Shown piece after piece: positions 1 to 8,010 of a DNA stretch of 63,266 bases. The stretch is from JAIRTY01 sp050257395. GTDB taxonomy: Bacteria; Actinomycetota; Actinomycetes; Streptosporangiales; Streptosporangiaceae. A program made the translations under genes and the position numbers. The stretch lies in the NCBI GenBank assembly GCA_050257395.1, contig JBLMWU010000266.1, forward strand, positions 1 to 63,266. Reading direction: 5' to 3'. Numbering within the stretch: the stretch's first letter is position 1; each line of letters starts with the position of its first letter. The notes under the pieces were generated by a model. The model was not told the DNA's origin, did no database searches, and saw only the letters and a program-made list of their open reading frames with translations.

Positions 1-243
1 GGCGCTCACCGGAAAGCCCCGGCGCGGGCAGCCCGCACCCAGGCAGCACGCAGGATTCTCGTGTCAGCTCTGGTGGCCGCCAGCCTCGGCTCCGCGGCTG
101 CGGTGTCGCTGGCCAGCAGTACCGGCGGGCAGGCTCCCGCGAGCACCCACCAGCTGGCCCGGGTGCCCGCAACGACCTTGAGAGGGCCCTGGATGTACGC
201 CGTTTCCGGCGGCCGGCCCTGGATGTACGCTCCTCAGCCCTGA
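1..243 (+). CDS. C-terminal part of a small secreted peptide with a repeated PWMYA motif
   Basis: The frame is open from the window edge to the TGA at 241-243, so the true start may lie upstream; GTG at 61 is an internal candidate. The visible 80 residues begin with a basic stretch (RKAPARAARTQAARR), followed by a hydrophobic segment ending in AAAVSLAS, as in a signal peptide or single membrane anchor. The tail carries PWMYA twice (in GPWMYAVSGG and RPWMYAPQP), mirrored by a DNA repeat. I do not recognise the family. Secretion is inferred only from the charge and hydrophobic pattern. The C-terminus could be the functional peptide, but no processing enzyme is visible next to it. Confidence 0.5.
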   Translation, partial: GAHRKAPARAARTQAARRILVSALVAASLGSAAAVSLASSTGGQAPASTHQLARVPATTLRGPWMYAVSGGRPWMYAPQP

Positions 244-272
244 TCAACCACCCTGAATGACCCTCAGCCCTG
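185..272 (+). repeat. Two direct repeats with a 30-bp period at the end of the peptide gene
   Basis: GGCCCTGGATGTACGC occurs at 185-200 and again at 215-230. CTCAGCCCTG occurs at 233-242 and 263-272, also 30 bp apart. The first pair encodes the two PWMYA motifs, and the second pair straddles the stop codon. This looks like a partly decayed 30-bp duplication. Confidence 0.7.
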
Positions 273-325
273 GGGGCGCTGCCAAGCCGTGTAACGGATC
301 CTGATTCCGGATCTGTGAACGACGG

Positions 326-342
326 CCCGGCTTTTGGCCGGG
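326..342. terminator. Short GC hairpin between convergent genes
   Basis: CCCGGC at 326-331 pairs with GCCGGG at 337-342 around a TTTTG loop. There is no U-tract. It sits between the plus-strand peptide gene and the minus-strand BlaI-family gene, where a bidirectional terminator would be expected. The stem is short, so confidence is modest. Confidence 0.35.
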
Positions 343-429
343 TGGCCGGGGGGCCCACGGCCCTAGGGCATCTTCCCCGCTTGCCGGGACGGTCCTGTCC
401 CGGCCGGAGAGGCCGCAGCCGCAGCCGCG

Positions 430-849
430 CTACGCGAACCGGCGGCCGGCCGCCTCGCTCACCACATCCGCCCGGGGCCGCTGCCCCGTCAGCGCGCTGC
501 GCATCATGGCTTCCGGATCCCGGGCGTGCATGACGAGCTCGCGTACCCGCTGTGCGAGATAGCCGTCGCGGCTCAGGGTGGGCCGGTAGAGCCAGGCACG
601 GCCGTTGCGGTGCCGGCAGGCCAGGTTCTTGCGGCACAGGATGGTCAGCACGGTCATCACCGTCGTGTAGGCGGGCTCCCGCGGGTAGTCGAGACGCTCG
701 GTTATCTCCATGACCTTGAGCGGCGCCGGCGTGTCCCACAGCGCACGCATGATGGCGCTCTCCAGTGGGCCCAGACCCGGCATCGGCCGGCTCACCGCAC
801 ACTCCGCGGGCAGCTGGTCATGGTCGCTGTGCTGCTGGTCGACGTTCAT
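430..849 (-). CDS. BlaI/MecI/CopY-family transcriptional repressor
   Basis: 139 aa from an ATG with the ribosome binding site AGGGAG just upstream. The winged-helix part is clear: LGPLESAIMRALWD, then LKVMEITERL and YTTVMTVLTILCRKNLACR, followed by the typical RAWLYRP wing. The C-terminal dimerisation segment (YLAQRVRELVMHA) is present. Members repress beta-lactamase, copper or respiratory genes as dimers and are released by proteolysis through a BlaR1-type M56 peptidase. No such sensor gene adjoins it, so it is an orphan here and its target is unknown. Confidence 0.85.
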   Translation of the reverse strand: MNVDQQHSDHDQLPAECAVSRPMPGLGPLESAIMRALWDTPAPLKVMEITERLDYPREPAYTTVMTVLTILCRKNLACRHRNGRAWLYRPTLSRDGYLAQRVRELVMHARDPEAMMRSALTGQRPRADVVSEAAGRRFA

Positions 850-1066
850 CACGCTCCCTGAAGGAAGGGGGGCCGGAGCCCGGGCTGGGGCTGGCGCCGG
901 GCGGGAAAGCGGCGTCAGGCCGTGAGCCCCGGCCCCCTTGGCGATCGCCCGGGCTCGGTGCGCCGGCCTGGGCGGTCCCTTTTCTCTGGTGACGCTGAGC
1001 AGCGCCGGTTGCACGACAAATGCTGCTGCAAGTTGCACGCGGAGACATCGGTCAGGTGACGGATTC
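850..1066. other. Intergenic region with a weak BlaI-like half-site
   Basis: No convincing gene. CACGACAAATGCTGCT at 1012-1027 keeps one arm (ACGACA) of the dyad reported for actinobacterial BlaI, while the other arm is degraded. TTGCACG occurs at 1009-1015 and again near 1035. This is a weak operator candidate only. Confidence 0.2.
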
Positions 1067-1318
1067 TTAAGAGGTCACCACGTCCGCCAGCCCGGCGATC
1101 GCGGGACCGGCCAGGGGGTCGAACTCCCCGGCCTTCACCCGTTCCAGGAACCCGGCCCATTCCCGCGGCGTGAAGACCAGCGGCTGCTGGCCGGGGAACT
1201 TGGAGTCGCGGACCACGATGTTGATGCAACCGGCCCCCTGCCGCCAGGCGATCTCCACGCAGTTGCCGGCCGGATTGCTGTGGGTGGACTTGCGCCACGT
1301 CTGCACTGGACCGCACAT
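1067..1318 (-). CDS. DUF397 domain protein
   Basis: 83 aa. The hallmark order of the family is complete: WRKSTHSNPAGNCVEIA, a middle VVRDSK segment, then PLVFTPREWAGFLERVKAGEFD. DUF397 proteins are small actinobacterial proteins often paired with an XRE-type helix-turn-helix regulator, in some cases as partners controlling development. No XRE gene is adjacent, so this copy is solitary. The ATG at 1318 matches the usual length; its ribosome binding site is weak. Confidence 0.85.
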   Translation of the reverse strand: MCGPVQTWRKSTHSNPAGNCVEIAWRQGAGCINIVVRDSKFPGQQPLVFTPREWAGFLERVKAGEFDPLAGPAIAGLADVVTS

Positions 1319-1403
1319 GGTGCCATCGTCCGGCAGGCACCTGGCGGCCAGGTTGCACCAGCCTTGATGGTCACCTTGCCGCCGTGGCGGGTACCGTGCG
1401 GGG

Positions 1404-2843
1404 GTGATGGAGACCGCATGGCTTGACGCGACGGCGCAGGCCGGCCTTGTCCGCAGCGGCGAGGCCAGCCCGCAGGAACTGGTGGAGGCGGCGATCGCCC
1501 GGGTCGAGGCGGTCAACCCGCAGCTGGACGCGGTCATCCGGACCCGGTTCGGCCGGGCCCGGGAGGAGGCTGCCGGGACGCTGCCCGACGGTCCGTTCCG
1601 CGGGGTGCCGATCCTGCTGAAGGATCTGGGCTGTTTCGTGGCCGATGAGGCCTCGTCGTTCGGCCTGGGGCCGCTGCGCGAACTGGCCTGGCCGGTGACG
1701 TCGTACCTGGCGGAGCAGTTCCGCGCGGCGGGTTTCGTGGTCCTGGGCCGGACCAACGTGCCGGAGTTCGGGACGACGGTGACCACGGAGGCGCGGAGCT
1801 TCCCGCCGGCCCGCAACCCCTGGCATACCGGTCACTCCACCGGCGGGTCCTCGGGCGGCGCGGCCGCCGCGGTGGCCAGCGGCATGGTGGCGGTGGCGCA
1901 CGCCAGCGACGGCGGGGGCTCCATCCGCATCCCCGCCAGCGAGTGCGGGCTGGTCGGGCTCAAGCCGACCCGGGGGAGGGTGAGCCAGGGACCGCTTGTC
2001 GGGGAGGTCTGGGCGGGCGGGGTGATCGACGGGGCGGTGACGCGGACGGTGCGCGACGCGGCCGGCGTGCTCGACGTGATCAGTGCGCGGATGCCGGGCG
2101 AGCCCTACTACGCGCCGGCCCTGCCGCGGCCGCTCAGCGAGGAGATCGGCGCCGACCCCGGCCGGCTGCGGATCGGCGTGCTGGACCGGCCAGGGAACGA
2201 GCTGGCCCTGGACGACCCGCAGTGCCGGGAGGCGGTCGCCCGCACGGGCCGGCTGCTGGAGTCACTCGGTCACCAGGTGGCGGAGTCCGCGCCCGGGGAC
2301 ATGTTCGACCCGGGGTTCCCGCGGCACTTCAACACGATCATCGCCGCGGACACCGAGACCACGTTCCAGGCGTTCGAGCGGGTGCTCGGGCGGCCGATCA
2401 CCGACGCCGAGATCGAGCCGCGCAACGCCGCCTACCGGCGGGCGGGGCAGGCTCTCGGGGCAGTGGCCTACCTGGAGAGCCGGGAATGGCTGGGCAGCTG
2501 GGCGCGCCGGATGGCGCACTGGTGGACCGGGTATGACCTGCTGCTCACCCCCACCGTGGCCGCCCCACCGCCGGAGCTCGGCTGGTTCACGGCCGGGGGG
2601 CCGGAGGACGAAGGCCGGCGGATCTCCAGCTTCATCCCCTACACCGCGCAGTTCAACATGACCGGCCAGCCCGCCATCAGCCTGCCGCTGCACCAGACGC
2701 CCGCCGGCCTGCCGGTGGGCGTGCAGCTGGTCGCCGCCTACGGCCGGGAAGACCTGCTCATCCGGATCGCCAGCCAGCTCGAGCAGGCCGCCCCGTGGGC
2801 GGACCGGCACCCGCCGGTGCACGCCAGCCCGGCCGCCGCCTGA
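1404..2843 (+). CDS. Amidase-signature family hydrolase
   Basis: 479 aa. The Ser-cisSer-Lys triad of amidase-signature enzymes is visible: Lys73 in ILLKDL, cis-Ser150 in the TGGSSGGAAAAVASG loop, and nucleophile Ser173 in SDGGGSIRIPAS. The canonical DTGGS reads DGGGS here, a mild variant. Such enzymes hydrolyse amides of small acids, peptides or glutamine; the substrate cannot be read from sequence. TACCGT at 1392-1397 lies 6 nt before the GTG, which favours a leaderless transcript starting at 1404 over the ATG at 1407. The gene is monocistronic by context. Confidence 0.9.
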   Translation: MMETAWLDATAQAGLVRSGEASPQELVEAAIARVEAVNPQLDAVIRTRFGRAREEAAGTLPDGPFRGVPILLKDLGCFVADEASSFGLGPLRELAWPVTSYLAEQFRAAGFVVLGRTNVPEFGTTVTTEARSFPPARNPWHTGHSTGGSSGGAAAAVASGMVAVAHASDGGGSIRIPASECGLVGLKPTRGRVSQGPLVGEVWAGGVIDGAVTRTVRDAAGVLDVISARMPGEPYYAPALPRPLSEEIGADPGRLRIGVLDRPGNELALDDPQCREAVARTGRLLESLGHQVAESAPGDMFDPGFPRHFNTIIAADTETTFQAFERVLGRPITDAEIEPRNAAYRRAGQALGAVAYLESREWLGSWARRMAHWWTGYDLLLTPTVAAPPPELGWFTAGGPEDEGRRISSFIPYTAQFNMTGQPAISLPLHQTPAGLPVGVQLVAAYGREDLLIRIASQLEQAAPWADRHPPVHASPAAA

Positions 2844-2867
2844 CCCCCGGCCGGGACACCGGGGCGC

Positions 2868-3122
2868 TCACAGGAACTGGCCCGGCGAGCTCTCCGTCTC
2901 GTCGTTCCACACCACCGCCACCACCTCCGCCGGGTCGATCACGGTCCAGCCCGTCTTGCGCTCGAGCCGGACCAGCCCGTCCGGGCGGGCCTCCACCCCG
3001 GTGAGCTTCTTGCTCTCGCCGTTGGCGAGGCCGATCTGGCCCACCCTGCTGACAAGCATGGAAACCGAGCCGGCCTTGCCGATGAGAGGCCGGAGCAGAT
3101 CACAGATCGTCTCGCCGGTCAC
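2868..3122 (-). CDS. Small conserved-looking protein of unknown function
   Basis: 84 aa from GTG, with an excellent ribosome binding site (GGAGGTGAT) upstream. The protein is mostly beta-like (SVSMLVSRVGQIGLA, GLVRLERKTGWTVIDPAEVVAVVW), soluble and without a signal peptide. The TGWTVIDPAEVVAVVW end suggests a compact beta domain. I do not recognise a family. It converges on the amidase gene with 24 bp between the stops. Confidence 0.6.
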   Translation of the reverse strand: MTGETICDLLRPLIGKAGSVSMLVSRVGQIGLANGESKKLTGVEARPDGLVRLERKTGWTVIDPAEVVAVVWNDETESSPGQFL

Positions 3123-3360
3123 GGACCATCACCTCCAGGTTGCCGCTCCCTGCAGGATGCAGCATGCGGGCGCGGCCCGGCCGCGCCGACGCCTGCCGCG
3201 GCCCGGCGATCCGGCGGCGGATGATCCATTCGGCCAGTGCCACATTGATCAGCCAGCCGGCCGCCAGCAGCAGCGCCCGGCTGCTCCCGCTGCCGGGGGT
3301 GTCGCCCGAAAGGCGGAGGAATCCGCTGCGGTATCGTCTGCCGGACGGTGAGAGCGCAGC
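3103..3360 (-). other. Stop-free frame encoding a membrane segment but lacking a good start
   Basis: Between in-frame stops at 3361-3363 and 3100-3102 there are 86 open codons. They encode a plausible membrane helix with a basic flank (RALLLAAGWLINVALAEW, then IIRRR). No ATG, GTG or TTG precedes the helix in frame; the first GTG lies inside it. The frame overlaps the start of the 84-aa gene. It may be the decayed end of a membrane protein gene, or chance. It occupies most of the 310-bp gap between its neighbours. Confidence 0.25.
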
Positions 3361-3432
3361 TCAGGCGGATCTCAGCAACCTCCAGGGCAGGGGCGGACGG
3401 ATGACGTGTGACGCGCTGCTGTCAGGCCCGCG

Positions 3433-4125
3433 GTGACGGGGCAGCACCCCGCGCTGGCCGGCCGGGAGGCCGAATCCGCCGCGCTCGCCGACCAGGTCCG
3501 CAGGCTGGCCGGGCTGTGCCTGACCACCACCGCGCCCGCCGCCGCCACCAGGACGGCCGCTGAGCGGCTGCGGGAGATCGCCGACGAGCTGGAAAGCCAC
3601 GGCGATGACCCGTCCGTGTCGCGGACCCTGCTGCCCGAGTGGGCCGCGGGGCAGGAAACCGGCGGTCCGCCGCCCAGCGGGGCGGAACTGGCAAGCCGGA
3701 TGCCCTTCGACGTGATCGTCGGCCGGCACAACCCGCTGGCGGTGCCGCTGGCCATCGCCTTCGACCCGCCGAAGGCGCTGCTGACCGGCACCTTCACCCG
3801 GCAGTACGAGGGGCCGCCGAACTGTGTGCACGGCGCCGTGCTCGCCGCCTCGTTCGACCTCGTGCTGGCCGCGGCGAACGTCATCGCCGGAGTGCCCGGC
3901 CCGACCGCCAAGCTGGCGATCACCTACCGCAGGCCGACGGCCCTGTACGAGCCGTGCCTGTTCGAGGGGGTGGTGGAGTCGCAGGACGGCAGCCGGGTGC
4001 GGACGGTGGGCCGGCTCATCCAGCGGGACCGGGTGACCGTGGAGGCCGCCGGCGAGTTCGCCAAGTTCGACCGGGCCGCGATCCTGCGGATGGCGCAGCG
4101 CGCGCAGCCCGCGCCCGGCGGCTGA
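3433..4125 (+). CDS. Hotdog-fold acyl-CoA thioesterase (PaaI-like)
   Basis: 230 aa from GTG. The C-terminal half holds the hotdog core: a conserved loop at about residues 127-142 (EGPPNCVHGAVLAASFD) equivalent to the PaaI 'HGG...D' region, then LAITYRRPTALYEPCLFEG on the sheet. The first 90 residues are a helical extension seen in some actinobacterial members. The role would be hydrolysis of acyl-CoA thioesters, consistent with the acyl-CoA dehydrogenase and enoyl-CoA hydratase genes in this window. The substrate is unknown. Confidence 0.8.
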   Translation: MTGQHPALAGREAESAALADQVRRLAGLCLTTTAPAAATRTAAERLREIADELESHGDDPSVSRTLLPEWAAGQETGGPPPSGAELASRMPFDVIVGRHNPLAVPLAIAFDPPKALLTGTFTRQYEGPPNCVHGAVLAASFDLVLAAANVIAGVPGPTAKLAITYRRPTALYEPCLFEGVVESQDGSRVRTVGRLIQRDRVTVEAAGEFAKFDRAAILRMAQRAQPAPGG

Positions 4126-4146
4126 GGCCGGCCCGGCGCAGCCCGT

Positions 4147-5571
4147 TCACTCCGGGAAAGAAGCGGAGGCGACCGCGACGGCCTCGTCGAGATCCCCGGC
4201 GAGCAGGAACCCGGCGCCGGCCATCCGCTCCGCCGCTGCCCGGAACGCCGGCGTGTAGTCGGCTGCCCCGGCCGGATAGAGCCGGCGCAGCGCCCCGGCT
4301 GGCAGCGGGCAGGTCGAGCCGAACAGGAACGCCGGGCCGGGCGAGGCTTCCTGGCCGAGCCCGGACAGCACCGCGGCGGGCACGTCCACCCAGGGGCTGC
4401 GCACACCGCCGGTGGCGATGCCCAGCGCGTCGAGGTGCGGCCCGCCCGCCTCGCCGGTGTCCAGCCTGGCGGCCACGGGCGGCGGCGTGCCGTCGCTCAC
4501 CCACCGGTCCAGCGCGGCGACGGCGGCCTGGGCGACATAGTGCTGCTGCGGCCCCGAGTTGATGGGGGCTGCCCAGGCGGGGCCGAACAGGTCGTTCCTG
4601 GGCGCCAGCAGCGCCGCCAGCTCCGCGGGCGGCAGCTGTCCCGAGTCGGTGAACGCGGCGCTCACCGTGTAGGTGTCGGCGTGCGCCGCGCCCGCGATCT
4701 CCCAGAGCCGCAGCCGCTCGTCATCGGGCTGCCGGGAGCCGAGCGAGGCCAGCGCGCCGAACACGTCGGTCTCCGTCTGCAGGATGATGACCGGGGCCGG
4801 GCCGTCGGTGCGGACCCGCACCCCGCCGGCGAGCGGCGGCAGGCTCGGCGCCGCGGGCGAGGCCACGTCCCACCGGGACAGGCCCGCGGGACGGCCCGGG
4901 CGGCCGTGGATCAGGTAGCCGTCATAGCCGCCCGCGACCGGGGCGACCGCGTTCAGGTAGGTCACCAGGAAGGCGGCCGACTGCGACTGGCCCGCCGCGA
5001 GCACCCGGTCCGCGGTCAGCGGGCCGAGCACCCCTGTCCCGGCCGGCCGCCGGGCCAGCGCGCCCGCCTGGGTGAAGATGTCGTAGGAGAAGGCGTCGCC
5101 GGGATGGGCGAGCACGGCGTACCGGGCCGGGTCGGCCTGTTTGAGAGGCGGCAGCGAGAACCAGTCCCCGTCCCGGGCCGCCCGCTCGGCGAAGATGCCG
5201 CCGCCCTCGATGCCGGCCCGCTGCGCGGACACGCCGATCCAGGCGAAGCCGGCCCGCAGCAGGTGTCGGTGGTACGTCGCCCACCCGGCCGGCGTGTCCG
5301 CGCCCGCGGACACGTTGAGCCACTCCACCACCACCGAGCCGCAGAACGCGGCCGGGTCGGCGGGCCGGTAGACGACCAGCCGGGTGGTGAACGGAGCGCT
5401 CGCGCTCTGCCGGGCCTGCCAGCGCCCGTCATCGCCGGTGGGCCCATCGGCCTCGTATGAGACCGCGTCGCCGGACAGGAAGTACTCCTCGGCGAGGTAG
5501 CCCAGGCCGGCCAGGTCGAAGAACGAGGAGAGCAGGCTGGGCTGGCCGGCGACCGGCCCGGACAGGTTCAC
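4147..5571 (-). CDS. Alpha/beta hydrolase-domain protein (large, Abhydrolase_10-like)
   Basis: 474 aa from GTG. The probable nucleophile elbow is GQSQSA at 194-199 (Ser196), preceded by the oxyanion-type segment VVVEWLNVSAGADTPAGW. A late histidine lies in EIAGAAHADTYT. Length and motifs fit a group of secreted or cytosolic actinobacterial hydrolases of unproven substrate; no signal peptide is visible. It is divergent from the acyl-CoA dehydrogenase, with about 75 bp between starts. Confidence 0.75.
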   Translation of the reverse strand: MNLSGPVAGQPSLLSSFFDLAGLGYLAEEYFLSGDAVSYEADGPTGDDGRWQARQSASAPFTTRLVVYRPADPAAFCGSVVVEWLNVSAGADTPAGWATYHRHLLRAGFAWIGVSAQRAGIEGGGIFAERAARDGDWFSLPPLKQADPARYAVLAHPGDAFSYDIFTQAGALARRPAGTGVLGPLTADRVLAAGQSQSAAFLVTYLNAVAPVAGGYDGYLIHGRPGRPAGLSRWDVASPAAPSLPPLAGGVRVRTDGPAPVIILQTETDVFGALASLGSRQPDDERLRLWEIAGAAHADTYTVSAAFTDSGQLPPAELAALLAPRNDLFGPAWAAPINSGPQQHYVAQAAVAALDRWVSDGTPPPVAARLDTGEAGGPHLDALGIATGGVRSPWVDVPAAVLSGLGQEASPGPAFLFGSTCPLPAGALRRLYPAGAADYTPAFRAAAERMAGAGFLLAGDLDEAVAVASASFPE

Positions 5572-5605
5572 CGGCCCGCGGCCCGGCTGGGAATGCTCAC
5601 CCGAT

Positions 5606-5611
5606 TAGCCT
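5606..5611 (+). promoter_or_regulatory. Predicted -10 element of the acyl-CoA dehydrogenase gene
   Basis: TAGCCT fits TANNNT and would place transcription start near 5618, giving a leader of about 30 nt that contains the GGGAAGGA ribosome binding site of the gene starting at 5647. Inferred from pattern only. Confidence 0.35.
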
Positions 5612-5646
5612 TTCATGACGCTATCGCCGCGGGAAGGACTGATCGC

Positions 5647-6843
5647 ATGGGCCGACTGGCGCAGACCGAGGGCCTGACCGACGTGCAGCGGGACATCGTG
5701 GCGACGGTCCGGTCGTTCGTGGACCGGGACGTCCTGCCGGTCGCGACCGAGCTGGAGCACCGCGACGAGTACCCCGCCGGGCTGGTGGCGCGGATGACGG
5801 ACCTGGGCCTGTTCGGGCTCATGATCGGCGAGGAGCACGGCGGGCTGGGGGAGTCGCTGCTCACCTACGCGCTGGTGGTGGAGGAGCTGGCGCGCGGCTG
5901 GATGAGCCTGTCGGGGATCATCAACACCCACTTCATCGTCGCGTACATGGTCAGGCAGCACGGCACCCCCGAGCAGCAGGCGTACTTCCTGCCGAAGATG
6001 GCCGAGGGTGCCGTCCGCGGCGCCTTCTCCATGTCCGAGCCGCACTGCGGGTCGGACGTGTCCGCCATCCGGACCAGGGCCGAGCCGGCAGCGGACGGGT
6101 ACGCCATCACCGGCCAGAAGATGTGGCTGACCAACGGGGCCTCGGCCAGCCTGGTGGCGCTGCTGGCGAAGACCGGCGACGGCACCGGGCCGGTGCACGC
6201 GGGCATGACGACGTTCCTGATCGAGAAGGAGCCCGGCTTCGGCGAGGTCCGCCCCGGCCTGACCGTCCCCCGCAAGATCCCGAAGATGGGCTACAAGGGC
6301 GTCGACACCACCGAGCTGGTGCTCGACGGGGTGCGGGTGCCCGCTGGCCGGGTGCTCGGCGGCCAGCCCGGCAGGGGCTTCTACCAGATGATGGACGGGA
6401 TCGAAGTCGGCCGGGTGAACGTGGCCGCGCGGGGCTGCGGCGTCGCGCTGCGCGCGTTCGAGCTGGGCATCCGGTACGCGCAGCAGCGCGAGACCTTCGG
6501 CCGGAAGCTGCACGAGCACCAGGCGATCGCGTTCACGCTGGCCGAGATGGCCACCAAGGTGGAGGCGGCGCACCAGATGATGGTCATGGCCGCCCGGAAG
6601 AAAGACGCGGGCGAGCGCAACGACCTGGAAGCCGGCATGGCCAAGTACCTCGCCGCGGAGTACTGCAAGGAGGTCGTCGAGGCCGCGTTCCGCATCCACG
6701 GCGGCTACGGCTACTCCACCGAGTTCGAGATCGAGCGGCTCTACCGCGAAGCCCCCATGCTGCTCATCGGCGAGGGCACGTCCGAGATCCAGAAGATGAT
6801 CATCAGCCGCCGCCTGCTCGAGGACTACCGGCTGCCCGGCTGA
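5647..6843 (+). CDS. Acyl-CoA dehydrogenase
   Basis: 398 aa from the ATG preceded by GGGAAGGA; an ATG at 5593 in the same frame lies upstream of the likely transcription start. Domains run in the usual order: N-terminal helices, the FAD/substrate loop (GAFSMSEPHCGSDVSAIRT, GQKMWLTNGASA), the beta domain, and the C-terminal helical bundle with RETFGRKLHEHQAIAF and IHGGYGYSTEFEIERLYREAP. The YREAPML-IGEGTSEIQ region is where the catalytic Glu of many members sits. It performs alpha,beta-dehydrogenation of an acyl-CoA in fatty acid or amino acid breakdown, passing electrons to ETF. Confidence 0.92.
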   Translation: MGRLAQTEGLTDVQRDIVATVRSFVDRDVLPVATELEHRDEYPAGLVARMTDLGLFGLMIGEEHGGLGESLLTYALVVEELARGWMSLSGIINTHFIVAYMVRQHGTPEQQAYFLPKMAEGAVRGAFSMSEPHCGSDVSAIRTRAEPAADGYAITGQKMWLTNGASASLVALLAKTGDGTGPVHAGMTTFLIEKEPGFGEVRPGLTVPRKIPKMGYKGVDTTELVLDGVRVPAGRVLGGQPGRGFYQMMDGIEVGRVNVAARGCGVALRAFELGIRYAQQRETFGRKLHEHQAIAFTLAEMATKVEAAHQMMVMAARKKDAGERNDLEAGMAKYLAAEYCKEVVEAAFRIHGGYGYSTEFEIERLYREAPMLLIGEGTSEIQKMIISRRLLEDYRLPG

Positions 6844-6870
6844 CACCCGGGGGTGCGGGAGGATGGGGGC

Positions 6871-7647
6871 ATGGCCCGTTCCGCGCCGCGTCATGACCGT
6901 GATGCCGGCGGCCCCGCTGAGGTGCTGGCGGCCAAGGCCGCCCTGCGGCAGGAGGTGTGGTCGGCGATGAGCGCGGCGAAGGTGGCCAGGTTCCCCGGCG
7001 CGGCGGGGCGCATCCCGAACTTCACCGGCGCCGAGGCGGCCGCTGAGCGGCTGCGCGGCATGGCCGCGTGGCAGGCGGCCCGCACGGTGAAGGCGAACCC
7101 GGACTCCGCGCAGTGGCCGGTGCGGCAGCGGGCGCTGGAGGACGGCAAGACCGTGTACATGGCCGTGCCGCGGCTGGCCGGGGAGGAGCCGTTCTTCGCG
7201 CTGGATCCCGATCACCTGGCCGATGCGCCCCGCAAGGCCGCCTCCATCCGCGGCGCGCAGCGTTCGGCCCGCCGGGTCGCGCTGGCGGACCTGCCCGCGG
7301 TGGACCTGGTGGTGATGGGCAGCGTGGCCGCCGGGGAGGACGGCGCGCGGCTGGGCAAGGGCGGCGGTTTCGCCGACCTGGAGTTCGCGCTGGCCACCGG
7401 GGCGGGCCTGATCGGCCCGGACACCGTGGCGGTCACCACCGTGCACGAGCTGCAGCTGCGCCCGGCCGGGGCCATCCCGCTGACCGGCCACGACGTCCCG
7501 CTGGACTTCATCGTCACGCCCGAGCGGGTCATCGACTGCCGCTCCGGGCAGCGGCCGCGCCCGAAGACCGGCATCTGCTGGGACGACCTGACCGAGGAGA
7601 AGATCGCCGCGATCCCGCTGCTGGCCGCGCTCCGCGCGCGGCGTTAA
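6871..7647 (+). CDS. 5-formyltetrahydrofolate cyclo-ligase-like protein (MTHFSD type)
   Basis: 258 aa from ATG with GGGAGG upstream, 27 bp after the acyl-CoA dehydrogenase and probably co-transcribed. The segment GSVAAGEDGARLGKGGGFADLEFAL is the conserved nucleotide/folate loop of the family, and an N-terminal RQEVWSAMSAAKVARFPG region replaces the usual KK-R start. The protein is longer than bacterial YgfA and resembles the N-terminal half of eukaryotic MTHFSD. Family enzymes convert 5-formyl-THF to methenyl-THF with ATP; whether this branch keeps that activity is unproven. Confidence 0.75.
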   Translation: MARSAPRHDRDAGGPAEVLAAKAALRQEVWSAMSAAKVARFPGAAGRIPNFTGAEAAAERLRGMAAWQAARTVKANPDSAQWPVRQRALEDGKTVYMAVPRLAGEEPFFALDPDHLADAPRKAASIRGAQRSARRVALADLPAVDLVVMGSVAAGEDGARLGKGGGFADLEFALATGAGLIGPDTVAVTTVHELQLRPAGAIPLTGHDVPLDFIVTPERVIDCRSGQRPRPKTGICWDDLTEEKIAAIPLLAALRARR

Positions 7648-7781
7648 CCCGCCTGGGCCGGTCCCGCCGGTGCCGACGGGCCGGGTGCGTCAGCCGGCGG
7701 CGCGGCTCGCGGGGAGCCGGCGGACATGAAACAGTGAGCTGCCGGGAACGCCAGTGGTGTACGTGATCCGAGGAGCCGGCT

Positions 7782-7979
7782 ATGGGCATCTTTCACTGGT
7801 TCTCTTCGACGCGGTTGCCGGAGGAACCGGGCTGGCTGCGGCGCTGGGTCGTGCTCTCCGGCAGGCGCAGGGACCCGAAGCTGGAGAGGATCAAGCGGGC
7901 CGCGGCGGAGGATGTCGCCGCGATGGAAGAGGAAGACCGCAAGTACTTCCGCCATCAGAGCGGGCAGGCAGAGGACTGA
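7782..7979 (+). CDS. Small basic protein of unknown function
   Basis: 65 aa from ATG with GAGGAG at a good distance. The N-terminus is aromatic and basic (MGIFHWFSST, then WLRRWVVLSGRRR), followed by a charged helix (KLERIKRAAAEDVAAMEEE). It could lie on the membrane surface. No family is recognised. Coding is supported by the ribosome binding site and by the tight packing with the next gene. Confidence 0.55.
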   Translation: MGIFHWFSSTRLPEEPGWLRRWVVLSGRRRDPKLERIKRAAAEDVAAMEEEDRKYFRHQSGQAED

Positions 7980-8010
7980 TGACCCCGGGCCGGCCAGCGG
8001 CTGGGCGGGC

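Noticed and set aside
315..533. 72-aa plus-strand frame over the BlaI gene end
   Set aside because: Arg/Pro/Ser-rich and overlapping a clear BlaI-family gene.
1009..1041. A genuine BlaI operator upstream of the BlaI gene
   Set aside because: Only one arm is well preserved and the site is about 160 bp from the start codon; kept only as a weak note.
5605..7491. 628-codon minus-strand frame opposite the acyl-CoA dehydrogenase and cyclo-ligase genes
   Set aside because: Low-complexity His/Arg/Gly composition with no motif; the two plus-strand genes are unmistakable.
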